Source: Devriesea agamarum (lineage in GTDB: Bacteria; Actinomycetota; Actinomycetes; Actinomycetales; Dermabacteraceae). Taken from it: a stretch of 64,000 bases of DNA. The notes under the pieces are model-generated. The model was not told the origin of the DNA and did no database searches. It saw nothing but the letters and a program-made list of their open reading frames with translations. The first letter of the stretch is position 1. Each line of letters begins with the position of its first letter. The stretch covers positions 1,302,001-1,366,000 of the forward strand of contig NZ_LN849456.1 in NCBI RefSeq assembly GCF_900070355.1, in the 5' to 3' direction. The translations under genes were made by a program, and so were the position numbers. Positions 9,216 to 17,280 of this stretch are shown piece by piece.

Positions 9216-9934
9216 GGCGTAGTCCGACCAGCTACCCGGTTTGTTGAGACCACGCCGATGCGGGGGCACAGATCCGCGAGGACGCATGCACCGCAGTGAG
9301 GGGCCCGCGCTGTGCAGCATGCTCGGCCATGGGCGATGAGCCGGTGCGAGAGCATAGTGAAGTTGATGTGGGATGCCCCGGGTCGCGCAACCACGTCGTC
9401 TTCCACCTGGCGCGGATTATCGTGGCTGCTCCATCCCAGGCGCCGCGACAGGCGCCCGACGTGGGTATCAACGGTGAGGAGCGAGGCACCAAATACGTTT
9501 CCTCGCACCACGTGCGCAGTTTTACGCCCCACCCCCGGTAATGCTTCAAGTGCCACCTGATCATCTGGCACACTGCCGCCGTGTTGCGTGAGTACGTCAT
9601 GCCCAAGTCTGACCAGGCGCGCCGATTTAGTGTGGGCCATTCCCAGCGGTGCGATCACCGCTTCAACATCTGCGACCTCGGCTGAGGCGAGCGCCGCGGC
9701 GTCTGGCCAGCGGGAAAACAGCTCTGGCGTCACGGTGTTGACCCGGGCGTCGGTAGTTTGGGCTGACAGCACCGTCGCCACGAGCAGTTCAAAGGCGTTG
9801 CGGTGGTGCAGGGCGCATTGCGCATCCGGATATGCAGTGGCAAGACGGTCGTCCACGTCGTGAAGTGAAGGAATCGTCTGTCGAGGCGCGGGCCGAGCAA
9901 CCGGACACTCCGCATTGTTACGTATTTGCGTCAT
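9212..9934 (-). CDS. nth: endonuclease III
   Basis: Base-excision-repair glycosylase/AP lyase for oxidised pyrimidines. The helix-hairpin-helix LPGVGRKTAHVV carries the catalytic Lys, and the catalytic Asp is in LLTVDTHVGRLSRRLG. The C-terminal iron-sulfur loop is intact: C-X6-C-X2-C-X5-C (CTARAPHCGACVLADLC). A GTG at 9946 sits directly against GAGGAGG, too close to serve it, so ATG 9934 is preferred even though its spacing is slightly long. It leads a nth-Nudix-marP operon joined by stop/start overlaps. The thioredoxin-like gene found between nth and the Nudix gene in mycobacteria is absent. Confidence 0.95.
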   Translation of the reverse strand: MTQIRNNAECPVARPAPRQTIPSLHDVDDRLATAYPDAQCALHHRNAFELLVATVLSAQTTDARVNTVTPELFSRWPDAAALASAEVADVEAVIAPLGMAHTKSARLVRLGHDVLTQHGGSVPDDQVALEALPGVGRKTAHVVRGNVFGASLLTVDTHVGRLSRRLGWSSHDNPRQVEDDVVARPGASHINFTMLSHRLIAHGRACCTARAPHCGACVLADLCPRIGVVSTNRVAGRTTP

Positions 9935-10179
9935 CTCGATCTGCACCCTCCTCTTGACACAACACCAAAGCTAAACCTATGACCGCATGCGGATTTGCGC
10001 ATGTGCTCTACGATGATTGTTCTCAGCGCCCTACCACCGGATGACACGTTGTCACGCCGGGACCGGGCCATTTACGCCCCGACGTGACACCTTTCACCCA
10101 CTCACGTGCATTTTCCGTCACAATGGGGATTGCACGCCCGTCCCGGCATCAGTCGGGGCACCCGAGACCAGGAGGAACC

Positions 10180-10857
10180 GTGGACGAGAACATCGTACGG
10201 TCGGCGCCGTTGTTCGCCGCACTTGACGAAGACGGGAAGCAAGCCGTCCTCGCATCGATGTCGCAGGAGGACTACCATCGCGGAGCGGTGCTGTTTCGCG
10301 AAGGCGATCCGGGAGACCGGCTGTACATCATCGCATCGGGCAAGGTGAAGGTGGGCCACACCAGTGGCGATGGTCGCGAAAACCTGCTCGCCGTGCTCGG
10401 GCCGGGTGAGACTCTCGGTGAACTGTCACTGTTTGATCCGGGCCCCCGCAACGCCACTGCCACTGCCGTTGCCGAAACCACCCTGTATGCCCTCGGCCAG
10501 CAGGATCTCTACCGCGTTCTCGCACAGCGCCCAGAGGTCGCACGTCATCTTCTCGCGAGCCTTGCCCGCCGCCTCCGGAAGACAAACGAATCGCTAGCCG
10601 ATCTTGTCTTTGCGGACGTTCCCGGTCGCGTCGCGAAGAACCTGCTGGATCTCGCGCAGCGATTCGGTCGGCAGACCGATGACGGTGTGATGGTCTCTCA
10701 TGGACTCACCCAGGAGGAACTCGCCCAGCTGGTTGGCGCCTCCCGTGAAACAGTGAACAAGGCTCTGGCCGATTTCGCCTCCCGCGGATGGATCCGCTTG
10801 GAAGCTCGCGCGGTGCTGTTGCTCGACATCGAGCGTCTGCGCCGTCGGGCCCGCTGA
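10180..10857 (+). CDS. crp: Crp/Fnr-family transcriptional regulator (Crp/GlxR type)
   Basis: A 225-aa cAMP-receptor-type regulator. The cyclic-nucleotide-binding domain spans about 10-120 (FREGDPGDRLYIIASGKVKV, GETLGELSLFDPGPRNATA). A dimer helix follows, then a winged helix with recognition helix LAQLVGASRETVNKALADF (about 172-195). I chose GTG 10180 because of AGGAGG five bases upstream; the frame extends to 10084 with unrelated sequence. It matches the M. tuberculosis Crp (Rv3676) in size and position, divergent from nth. It is probably a global regulator of carbon and energy genes, by family knowledge. Confidence 0.92.
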   Translation: MDENIVRSAPLFAALDEDGKQAVLASMSQEDYHRGAVLFREGDPGDRLYIIASGKVKVGHTSGDGRENLLAVLGPGETLGELSLFDPGPRNATATAVAETTLYALGQQDLYRVLAQRPEVARHLLASLARRLRKTNESLADLVFADVPGRVAKNLLDLAQRFGRQTDDGVMVSHGLTQEELAQLVGASRETVNKALADFASRGWIRLEARAVLLLDIERLRRRAR

Positions 10858-10911
10858 CACAATATTTCCAGTCGTAGGTGATTACAGGCGCTCTCATCTG
10901 TGATCACACGC

Positions 10912-10950
10912 AGCGCCCACCGCTGTCCTTGGACGATAGCGGTGGGCGCT
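10912..10950 (+). terminator. hairpin downstream of crp
   Basis: Perfect 13-bp arms (AGCGCCCACCGCT at 10912-10924 and its complement at 10938-10950). The 13-nt loop contains its own GTCC/GGAC stem, so the hairpin can extend. No strong T-run follows, so termination is likely but not certain. Confidence 0.7.
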
Positions 10951-10963
10951 TCGTATATGCGTC

Positions 10964-10995
10964 CATAGGCCATAACGCCATAACGCCATAAGGCC
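10964..10995. repeat. 8-bp CATAACGC-type tandem repeat
   Basis: Units CATAACGC (10971), CATAACGC (10979) and CATAAGGC (10987) follow a partial CATAGGC. It lies in the gap between crp and the convergent MBL-fold gene. No function visible. Confidence 0.7.
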
Positions 10996-11066
10996 AGCCC
11001 GGCTCATCCGGTGCTTAAGCTGGTGCGCCCGGCCCTTAACCCGTCGCACACGCATCGTTAACCGGT

Positions 11067-11876
11067 TTAACGGCGCAGCCGGTCCTGCTCTGCCAGATAA
11101 CGCAAAACAGCCCGCAAATTAGCGCGCGCAGCTTCCGCTAGCTCGGGCGCAAGATCGTCGCCGTACACCTGAGGAAGCAGACGATTCACAGTTAAGGCGC
11201 CTGCCGCCCGGGCTTTGCGCACTGCCTCGATGCGCCCGCAACGGCGGTCTGTGGCGCGACGGAGCAGGGCCAGCACGTCGTCGCCGCCTAGTGCCGCTTC
11301 ACCGTGCCCCGGATAGAGTGCCTCAATGCGCCCTGCTTCAGCCATCGAGCTGAGACTTTGCAGGGTTTCTAAATAGTGGCCAAGGTTGCCGCTATCCGGA
11401 TCGATCACCGTGACCCCGTCATCGAGCACGGTGTCGCCGCTCAGCAACAGACCTCCTGTCAGGAGGATGCCCACGCTATCGGCGGTATGCCCTGGGAGAC
11501 GCAATATTTTCGCGACCTCATGGGACCCCGACAGCAGTGTGGCAGGCATCTTCTCCGCACCCGGGACTCGCCGGGGGTCAGCGGCAAGTATCCGCACCCG
11601 TTCCCCCGTTGCCGCTTCGAGCAATCGCCGCAGCGTACCCGCACCTTCGCAGTGGTCGGGATGGGAGTGAGTTACCAGCACGGCTCGGGGAACGCGCCCG
11701 ATGTCCACAGCGCAGGCATCTAGAACAGCCTCAAGGTGGTCTCGCTTTTTCGGGCCGGGGTCAACAACCCAGACGTCGCAGTCCGTGCCGATGACATACG
11801 TGTTGGTTCCATCCATAGTCATGGGACCAGCGTTTCCCGCGCACAGCGGCACGAGATCAATTTCTATCGACGCCAC
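11067..11876 (-). CDS. MBL-fold metallo-hydrolase
   Basis: Metallo-beta-lactamase-fold hydrolase, 269 aa, of the glyoxalase II/LACTB2-like group. The metal motif is THSHPDHCEG (about 70-79), and further ligands are expected in LPGHTADSVG, LSGDTVLDDG and YPGHGEA. GTG start at 11876, 14 bp after the RidA stop, so it is the last gene of the DUF4177-RidA-MBL unit. It matches Rv3677c in position. The C-terminal helical part (RRCGRIEAVRKARAAGALTV) is typical of the LACTB2-like subgroup, some of which act on RNA or thioesters. The substrate is unknown. Confidence 0.88.
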   Translation of the reverse strand: MASIEIDLVPLCAGNAGPMTMDGTNTYVIGTDCDVWVVDPGPKKRDHLEAVLDACAVDIGRVPRAVLVTHSHPDHCEGAGTLRRLLEAATGERVRILAADPRRVPGAEKMPATLLSGSHEVAKILRLPGHTADSVGILLTGGLLLSGDTVLDDGVTVIDPDSGNLGHYLETLQSLSSMAEAGRIEALYPGHGEAALGGDDVLALLRRATDRRCGRIEAVRKARAAGALTVNRLLPQVYGDDLAPELAEAARANLRAVLRYLAEQDRLRR

Positions 11877-11890
11877 GTTTTTGGTTGAGG

Positions 11891-12352
11891 TCAGCGGAAT
11901 TCGACGAGCAGGTCGAGTTCGACCGGCGCATCTAGGGGCAAAGCTGCGACTCCGACTGCGCTGCGCGCATGCAATCCGCGCTCAGCGAAGATGTCACCGA
12001 GAAGATCTGACGCACCATTAATCACCCCGGGCTGGCCCGTAAACGAGGGAGCACTGGAGACATAACCCGTGAGTTTAACCACACGGCAGATTCGGTCGAG
12101 GTCATCGATTTCTGCGGCGATGGCCGCGAGTGCGTTCAGGCAGCACACGCGGGCGAGGTCGCGCGCAGTGTCAGGGTCAACCTCGGCGCCCACCTTGCCG
12201 GTCACTGGCAGTGCACCGTCCACTAGGGGCAGCTGCCCCGAGGTCGTCACCGTGTTTCCGCTGATAACAGCCGGAACATAAGAGGCGACCGGAGCGGGAA
12301 CCGGAGGCAGAGAAAGTCCCATCCGGGCCAAAGCATCAAGGGTTTGGGACAT
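11891..12352 (-). CDS. RidA family protein (enamine/imine deaminase-like)
   Basis: Rid/YjgF/YER057c/UK114 family, 153 aa. The family core is visible: SGQLPLVDGALPVTGKVGAE, then VCCLNALAAIAAEIDDLDRI and SAVGVAALPLDAPVELDLLV. Members hydrolyse reactive enamine/imine intermediates. The Arg that defines true RidA enzymes is not clear at the usual RSAVGV position (here ARSAVGVAALP), so it may be a paralogous subgroup. Its start is 3 bp after the DUF4177 stop, giving tight co-expression. This order is that of Rv3678A-Rv3678c-Rv3677c. Confidence 0.88.
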   Translation of the reverse strand: MSQTLDALARMGLSLPPVPAPVASYVPAVISGNTVTTSGQLPLVDGALPVTGKVGAEVDPDTARDLARVCCLNALAAIAAEIDDLDRICRVVKLTGYVSSAPSFTGQPGVINGASDLLGDIFAERGLHARSAVGVAALPLDAPVELDLLVEFR

Positions 12353-12355
12353 TAC

Positions 12356-12532
12356 TCAGCATCCCTCCGATGCGATGGGCCGTTTCAAGTACGCGACCAG
12401 AGATTCCGGATTGGGGCCCGGGATAACCTGCACGAGTTCCCAGCCCTCGCTTCCATAGTTATCAAGAATCTGCTTCGTCGCATGGATTAAAAGCGGAACG
12501 GTCAGGTATTCCCAGGTGGTGCGCTGTGTCAT
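12356..12532 (-). CDS. small DUF4177-like protein
   Basis: A 58-aa protein beginning MTQRTTWEYLTVPLLIHATK and containing NYGSEGWELVQVIPG, the signature of DUF4177 (aromatic-rich beta-strand, then GWELV). It ends at TGA 12356, 3 bp before the RidA start. The ATG lies 6 nt after a TAGGCT box, so the mRNA is likely leaderless and this gene opens the operon. Function unknown; the order DUF4177-RidA-MBL is widely kept in actinobacteria. Confidence 0.85.
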   Translation of the reverse strand: MTQRTTWEYLTVPLLIHATKQILDNYGSEGWELVQVIPGPNPESLVAYLKRPIASEGC

Positions 12533-12538
12533 GGGGCA

Positions 12539-12544
12539 AGCCTA
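12539..12544 (-). promoter_or_regulatory. -10 box of DUF4177-RidA-MBL operon
   Basis: On the minus strand GTCGTAGGCT is followed by 6 nt and the ATG at 12532. This is the same hexamer as at the three jet genes, with shorter spacing and CG rather than CGG in front. Confidence 0.5.
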
Positions 12545-12618
12545 CGACGAGTCCGACCTAGACCTCACACCCGGGCACCCTAGGCTGGGCGAGCGTCATG
12601 ACAATCAATGCAGCACAC

Positions 12619-12939
12619 CTAGCTTCCGGTGGGGCGTTGCACTAGCTGCTCTTGCTGACGGCACGCGGCTTCCAGCACATCAAACCAGTCGCTGACGTCG
12701 GGATACTGGCGGAGCATCCGACGACGTTCACGCTCGGTCATCCCTCCCCACACGCCGAATTCGATGCGATTTTGCAGGGCATCGGCAAGGCATTGTGTGC
12801 GCACCGGGCACGGCCCACATAAAGCTTTCACTCTTTGCTGGTCAGCACCCTGGACGAAAAAGCCATCGGGGTCGAGATTTGAGCATGCCCCGTGCGCTGT
12901 CCAGTCCTGACCGTCGGCCGCCCGTCGGTTCGTCCTCAC
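12619..12939 (-). CDS. WhiB-family iron-sulfur transcription factor (WhiB4-like)
   Basis: A 106-aa WhiB protein. Four Cys ligands for a 4Fe-4S cluster are at 19, 41, 44 and 50 (CGPCPVRTQC), followed by the GVWGG turn (FGVWGGMTERERRRMLRQYP) and a basic tail. GTG start with AAGAGGG upstream. In M. tuberculosis the WhiB4 gene lies at this place, divergent from ponA2; WhiB4 responds to O2 and NO and affects oxidative-stress genes. Assignment to WhiB4 rests on synteny. Confidence 0.92.
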   Translation of the reverse strand: MRTNRRAADGQDWTAHGACSNLDPDGFFVQGADQQRVKALCGPCPVRTQCLADALQNRIEFGVWGGMTERERRRMLRQYPDVSDWFDVLEAACRQQEQLVQRPTGS

Positions 12940-13296
12940 ATCGCCCTCTTTCGATCTTCGTCGATCCTCTTCCGCTGCACTGTGTCAGCCCTATGGCAAC
13001 GCCATCCTAGGAACCAAGTTGGCTGTGTGCAAAGTCCACCAAAGTCATCAGACAACCGACATTGTTGGGTTTTGATACTCACCAGTCACTATCGTAAACC
13101 GCCACAACCCGAAACGGTACAGAGCGCCAGCGCCCCAACCGACACAGAGCGTCAGCACGACAACCGGCACAGAGCCCAGCGCCTTAACTGACTCAGAGCG
13201 CCAGCGCGACAACCGACACAGAGCGCTCCCGGCCTCTGTGAGCTGTGCCCCGACCTTGTGTCGCGTGCCCACATGGAAGCGCTCAGCCTCACCCCC
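12940..13296. other. long intergenic region between whiB and the PBP gene
   Basis: About 370 bp separate the divergent whiB and PBP genes. The part near whiB should hold its promoter; the middle is moderately AT-rich; the PBP-proximal third is a 25-bp tandem repeat array (listed separately). I see no coding capacity with family features. Confidence 0.6.
13119..13226. repeat. 25-bp imperfect tandem repeat upstream of PBP gene
   Basis: Units begin at 13119, 13144, 13169 and 13194 (24 bp), with a partial fifth at 13218. Each opens with (A)CAGAGC and ends in an AACCGAC-like sequence. The array lies about 70-180 bp before the PBP promoter and could be a protein-binding array or a decaying minisatellite. 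Confidence 0.85.
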
Positions 13297-13302
13297 TACT
13301 CT
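13297..13302 (+). promoter_or_regulatory. -10 box of the PBP gene
   Basis: TACTCT, then 7 nt, then the ATG at 13310. It supports the shorter start for the PBP and a leaderless transcript. Confidence 0.5.
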
Positions 13303-13309
13303 GGTACGT

Positions 13310-15535
13310 ATGGCTGACCCTGATCCGACGCGACAGTCCTCCCGTTCCGGGGCCGTGGCGCGCCTTCGATCTGCCACGACGAAGCAAACCTTGATGCTCC
13401 TGCTCGGGTTGCTCGCAGTGTGCACCCTTTCGGGCATTCTCTTGGCGAGTTTGCTCCTGCCTGCGGTGACGGTAACCTCCGCCGCCGCAGACCAAGGCGT
13501 CAAAATGTTCAATGAGCTGCCCGACGAACTGGACGTGCAGCCCCTGAACGAAGCCTCGCGCATTGAGGCTGCCGATGGTTCTCTGCTGGCGATGTTCTAC
13601 ACAGAGAACCGAATCATGCTTCCGCTGGATCAGATTTCGCCAAATATTCAGCACGCCATTGTGGCGATTGAGGACCGCCGCTTCTATGAGCATGGCGGCG
13701 TTGACCCGAAGGGTTTGCTGCGCGCACTGGTCTCAAACCAGCTTCATAAGAATACGCAGGGCGCATCGACTCTAACCCAGCAGTACGTCAAAAACACTCT
13801 GCTGATGGATGCGGTCCAGCGCGGCGACAAAGAAGGGGTTGCGGAGGCAACCGAGCAAACCTACCTGCGAAAAGCCCGCGAAGCGAAGCTGGCGATGTCG
13901 TTGGAAAGCCGGCTGACTAACAAGCATCACGGCGATGTGCGCGCGGCGAAAAACGAGATTCTTAACGGTTATCTCAACGTCGCCCAGTTTGGCCCGTCCC
14001 AGTACGGTGTGGAGACGGCCTCGCGCCACTATTTCTCGAAGAACGCCAAAGATCTCACCGTGGGCGAAGCGGCGCTCCTGGCGGGAATTACCAACGCTCC
14101 GAACGCATACGACCCGGTCAGCCACCCGAAGGCAGCCACGAAGCGGCGCAATGAAGTGCTCGCCGAAATGAAGGCGCAGGGCTACATCAATCAGCAGCAG
14201 TTCGACGAGGCTAAAAACACGCCGGTCGAAAGCATGTTGAAGATCCAGAACTTTACTCCCGGGTGCGCCGAGGCCAAGGGCAGCGGGTTCTTCTGCGACT
14301 ATGTAACCCGGGTTCTGTTGAATGATCCGGCGTTCGGTAAAACCTTTAAGGACCGTCAACGGCTTTTGTACGGCGGTGGCCTCACCATTAAAACGACGCT
14401 GGACCCGTCAAAACAAAAGATCGCCGAAGATATTTTGGAGCGCCGCGTTCCCTCCACATCGTCCAACGGCTTCGGCCACACTATCGTCACCGTGGAACCG
14501 GGCACCGGAAACATCGTGGTGATGGCTGAAAATCGCACTTTTAACCCGCATGAGCAGGTTAAACCCGGGGAAACCGCGCTGAACTATAACGTGCCGAGGG
14601 TGTTCGGTGGGAGCAATGGTTTCCCTGTCGGCTCGACTTTTAAGGCGTTCGTTTTGACCGAGTGGCTGATGACCGGTCACAGCGTCTACGACACGGTGGC
14701 TACCCGGCGTCAACCGATCAGCACCTATCCGGCGAAGTGTCTGCCGCGGGGTCGCTGGATGGACACTCAACCGTATGACCCGGATAACGCGGTGTCAGTG
14801 CCGCTGCCGCCCATGCAGACTGCGCTCGATGCCACCAAGTATTCGGTGAATACCTCGTACGCCCAGATGGCCCACCAGATGGATTTGTGCGACATTGCCT
14901 CGCGCGCTCGAAGCCTTGGCGCTATTCCCGCCTCGGTGAGCCCCGATTCGCCTAAGACGACAGAGATGCCGGTCAACGAGCTGTTCAAGGGACTGATTGG
15001 GCCGTCCTCAGTGGTGCTGGGCGAAATCCCGATCGCTCCTTTGGAGATGGCGGCGGCGTATGCAACCTTCCCGGCTGATGGCAAGTACTGCAAACCCCGC
15101 GCGATTCTCGAAGTGAAGGATCGAAACGGTAAGGATCTTCCGTTTACCGGTGAGCAGTGCAAGCAGGAAGTGCCAAAACCGGTGGCTGATGCTGTGCAGT
15201 ACACCTTGGAACAGGACCTTCAAGATCCCCGGGCAACCGGTAAAGGGCACACGATTCCGGGTCATGACGCCGGTGGAAAGACCGGCACCGCCAGCATGCA
15301 GTATCACGGCTGGTATGTGGGCTTTACTAAGCAGCTATCCACCGCAGTGTGGTTTGGTCACCCTGCGCGCAATGTGCGCCCGGGTGGGTTCTCTGTGGAT
15401 GGAGAGTACCTGCGCACCGGGCATGTGTGGGGCGCGACGGTGTCGTTGCCCACCTGGCAGGAATTCATGATCAAGGCTAGCGAAGGGATGGAGAATATTC
15501 CGTTCCCTGGCCCCCACCGTCAGGGTCTTTGGTGA
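13310..15535 (+). CDS. bifunctional class A penicillin-binding protein (PonA2-like)
   Basis: Polymerises glycan strands and cross-links peptidoglycan at the outer face of the membrane. A short cytoplasmic part precedes one TM segment (LMLLLGLLAVCTLSGILLAS, about 28-50). The GT51 transglycosylase domain has IEDRRFYEHGGVDPKG (catalytic Glu about 120) and GASTLTQQYVKN. The transpeptidase domain has SxxK in GSTFKAF (about 442), SxN in YSVNTSY (about 510) and KTG in GKTGTAS (about 656). I use ATG 13310 because of the TACTCT box. The reading frame ends abruptly after ENIPFPGPHRQGLW, and the expected C-terminal PASTA domain continues at once in another frame. Confidence 0.93.
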   Translation: MADPDPTRQSSRSGAVARLRSATTKQTLMLLLGLLAVCTLSGILLASLLLPAVTVTSAAADQGVKMFNELPDELDVQPLNEASRIEAADGSLLAMFYTENRIMLPLDQISPNIQHAIVAIEDRRFYEHGGVDPKGLLRALVSNQLHKNTQGASTLTQQYVKNTLLMDAVQRGDKEGVAEATEQTYLRKAREAKLAMSLESRLTNKHHGDVRAAKNEILNGYLNVAQFGPSQYGVETASRHYFSKNAKDLTVGEAALLAGITNAPNAYDPVSHPKAATKRRNEVLAEMKAQGYINQQQFDEAKNTPVESMLKIQNFTPGCAEAKGSGFFCDYVTRVLLNDPAFGKTFKDRQRLLYGGGLTIKTTLDPSKQKIAEDILERRVPSTSSNGFGHTIVTVEPGTGNIVVMAENRTFNPHEQVKPGETALNYNVPRVFGGSNGFPVGSTFKAFVLTEWLMTGHSVYDTVATRRQPISTYPAKCLPRGRWMDTQPYDPDNAVSVPLPPMQTALDATKYSVNTSYAQMAHQMDLCDIASRARSLGAIPASVSPDSPKTTEMPVNELFKGLIGPSSVVLGEIPIAPLEMAAAYATFPADGKYCKPRAILEVKDRNGKDLPFTGEQCKQEVPKPVADAVQYTLEQDLQDPRATGKGHTIPGHDAGGKTGTASMQYHGWYVGFTKQLSTAVWFGHPARNVRPGGFSVDGEYLRTGHVWGATVSLPTWQEFMIKASEGMENIPFPGPHRQGLW

Positions 15536-15870
15536 AGGTCTCATCGGGAGAATCTCAACCCAACGCTGAGCCGACCGCTGCCCGGGTAGTGCCCGATGTC
15601 AGCGGTATGACGAAATCGCAGGCTACGAAGGCGCTGCGTCAGGCCGGATATAACGTGTCCGGTTCCGTCACGTCCCCGTCGGATTCGGTCCGTAAATGGG
15701 CTGTGACGGGCACTCAGCCAGCTGCCGGTACCGCGCTCGCGCCGGGCTCTTCGGTGACTTTGGTGCAGTCCTCAGGGCCTGCGCGGGGCACTCAGGAGGG
15801 ACAGGTTGCGGGTGGTCCGTCGGATGAGGCGATGGCCCGTGTTGAAGAGGCGGAGGGCCTGGATGATTAG
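15532..15870 (+). CDS. PASTA domain, frame-separated from the PBP
   Basis: A 112-aa frame with one PASTA domain (RVVPDVSGMTKSQATKAL, AVTGTQPAAGTALAPGSSVT), which binds uncross-linked peptidoglycan. PonA2-type PBPs carry this domain at their C-terminus. Here it is in the -1 frame relative to the PBP, with a possible GTG start overlapping the PBP stop (GTGA, 15532-15535). The frame is open back to 15481, so a single-base error or mutation between 15481 and 15532 (for example at the five-C run 15511-15515) would restore one protein. Alone it has no signal peptide or TM segment and would be stranded in the cytoplasm, so it is most likely the detached end of the PBP. The stop overlaps the next gene. 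Confidence 0.75.
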   Translation: MKVSSGESQPNAEPTAARVVPDVSGMTKSQATKALRQAGYNVSGSVTSPSDSVRKWAVTGTQPAAGTALAPGSSVTLVQSSGPARGTQEGQVAGGPSDEAMARVEEAEGLDD

Positions 15871-16876
15871 TCGGCGTCGGATGCCGTGCCCGGTGGCAGT
15901 AGCCGGGGCTTTGGGGTTTGCCGGGGCAGCAGCGGCACATGTGTGGGCGCGACACATTGAGATCAATGCGTTTACTCTGCGCGAGGAAACGCTGACGATT
16001 TTGCCAGCAGGGTATGCTCCGGTGCGCCTGCTACATATTTCCGACATCCATTTAATGCCTGATCAGGCCCGTAAGATTGCGTGGTTGTCGGATCTGGTTT
16101 CGTTGAAACCGGATGTGGTGATCAATACTGGCGACAATATTTCGTCGGCGATGTCGGTTCCAGCGCTGGAGCGCGCTTTATCAGGCTTGTTGCCGATCCC
16201 GGGTGCATTTGTTCTGGGTTCCAATGACTTATACGCACCGAAGCCTAAGAATGTGTTGCGTTACTTTTTGAAGGATCCTCGCCCTGACGGCTACACCGAC
16301 GCCAACCGTCCAGCGAATTTGCCCACCGCCCGGCTGGTACGCATGCTCAGCTCGGGGGGTTGGAAGGATCTCACGAATCGTCGAGACGAGATCGTGCTGG
16401 ATGTTCCTCAGACAGTGCCTTTGCGTCCGGCTCCGCGAGCAGATGGGCAGGAATCTGAGCGGCGCACAATCCCGTCGGGGGCGTCCGGCCTGCGTCTACA
16501 GCTGGTTGGCGTCGATGATCCGCATTTGGAGCGTGACGTGATGCCCCAGGAGCATGTGGAGGTTGAGCCTCGGGGGCATTCGTTGCGGATCGGGGTGGCT
16601 CACGCGCCGTATCGCCGTGTGCTTGATCGTTTCGTGGATGACGGTTGCAACCTCATTCTGTGCGGGCACACTCATGGCGGGCAGCTGCGAGTGCCAGGTT
16701 TCGGCGCTCTCGTGACTAACTGCGATCTTCCGCGTCGGCAGGCGCGCGGGCTCAGTGCATGGCGCGGTATTCCGCTGCATGTGAGCGCGGGTTTGGGCGC
16801 GAGCCCGTTTTCCAATATGCGTTTTGCATGTCCGCCGGAGGCGACGTTGCTCACGTTGCGTGCTCCTGGCTGCTGA
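15863..16876 (+). CDS. metallophosphoesterase with N-terminal membrane anchor
   Basis: A 337-aa calcineurin-like phosphoesterase. The N-terminus has a basic stretch and one hydrophobic helix (PVAVAGALGFAGAAAAHVW), suggesting a membrane anchor. Metal motifs follow in order: ISDIHLMP (DxH), VINTGDNIS (GDxx), GSNDLYAPK (GNxx variant), LAHAPYR-like VAHAPYRRVL and LCGHTHGGQLR (GHxH). I chose ATG 15863, which overlaps the PASTA-frame TAG stop. Rv3683 next to ponA2 is the syntenic counterpart. The substrate is unknown. Confidence 0.9.
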   Translation: MISRRRMPCPVAVAGALGFAGAAAAHVWARHIEINAFTLREETLTILPAGYAPVRLLHISDIHLMPDQARKIAWLSDLVSLKPDVVINTGDNISSAMSVPALERALSGLLPIPGAFVLGSNDLYAPKPKNVLRYFLKDPRPDGYTDANRPANLPTARLVRMLSSGGWKDLTNRRDEIVLDVPQTVPLRPAPRADGQESERRTIPSGASGLRLQLVGVDDPHLERDVMPQEHVEVEPRGHSLRIGVAHAPYRRVLDRFVDDGCNLILCGHTHGGQLRVPGFGALVTNCDLPRRQARGLSAWRGIPLHVSAGLGASPFSNMRFACPPEATLLTLRAPGC

Positions 16877-17002
16877 GCGCGTCGCATAGTCGGCCTGAAT
16901 TCTGCTAAGGTCGCTTGTGCTGTCCGATCCGGTCGCAACCGTTGAGGGCAGTGTTATTCGGTTCAGTTCCCGCGCGAGCGGGGTGTGAATTGGATAGTCC
17001 AC

Positions 17003-17077
<75 letters not shown>

Positions 17078-17099
17078 ATGTGGCACCGTTGGTGCCGTT

Positions 17100-17130
17100 G
17101 AGGCTCGGATCCCTATGGGATCCGAGCCTC
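17100..17130 (+). terminator. strong hairpin after tRNA-Pro
   Basis: Perfect 14-bp stem, GAGGCTCGGATCCC (17100-17113) and its complement (17117-17130), with a 3-nt loop TAT. A smaller GGCACC/GGTGCC hairpin precedes it at 17082-17096. The expected end of the tRNA transcript. Confidence 0.8.
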
Positions 17131-17280
17131 ATGCACTTTCCGAGCCCCATGTGTATCCGGAGTCGGGTTCCCGTTGCAGGCTTCGGCTATAGGCCGTTGT
17201 CTCGCGGGCTCGTTCGACACTTCCGCTTCACTGAATCGCCCCACGTCGCCGATTCAGTCCGCTATTGCATTCCAAATGCG

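Noticed and set aside
10899-10908. TGTGATCACA as a Crp operator downstream of crp
   Set aside because: The half-sites TGTGA/TCACA lack the 6-bp spacer of Crp/GlxR sites, and the position is after the gene, next to the terminator hairpin.
13772-14359. 195-codon minus-strand frame in the PBP gene
   Set aside because: Fully antisense to the transglycosylase domain, with no ribosome site or family features.
15505-15535. Programmed -1 frameshift signal joining PBP and PASTA
   Set aside because: No classical X-XXY-YYZ slippery heptamer with a following stem was found; a simple indel or sequencing error is at least as likely.
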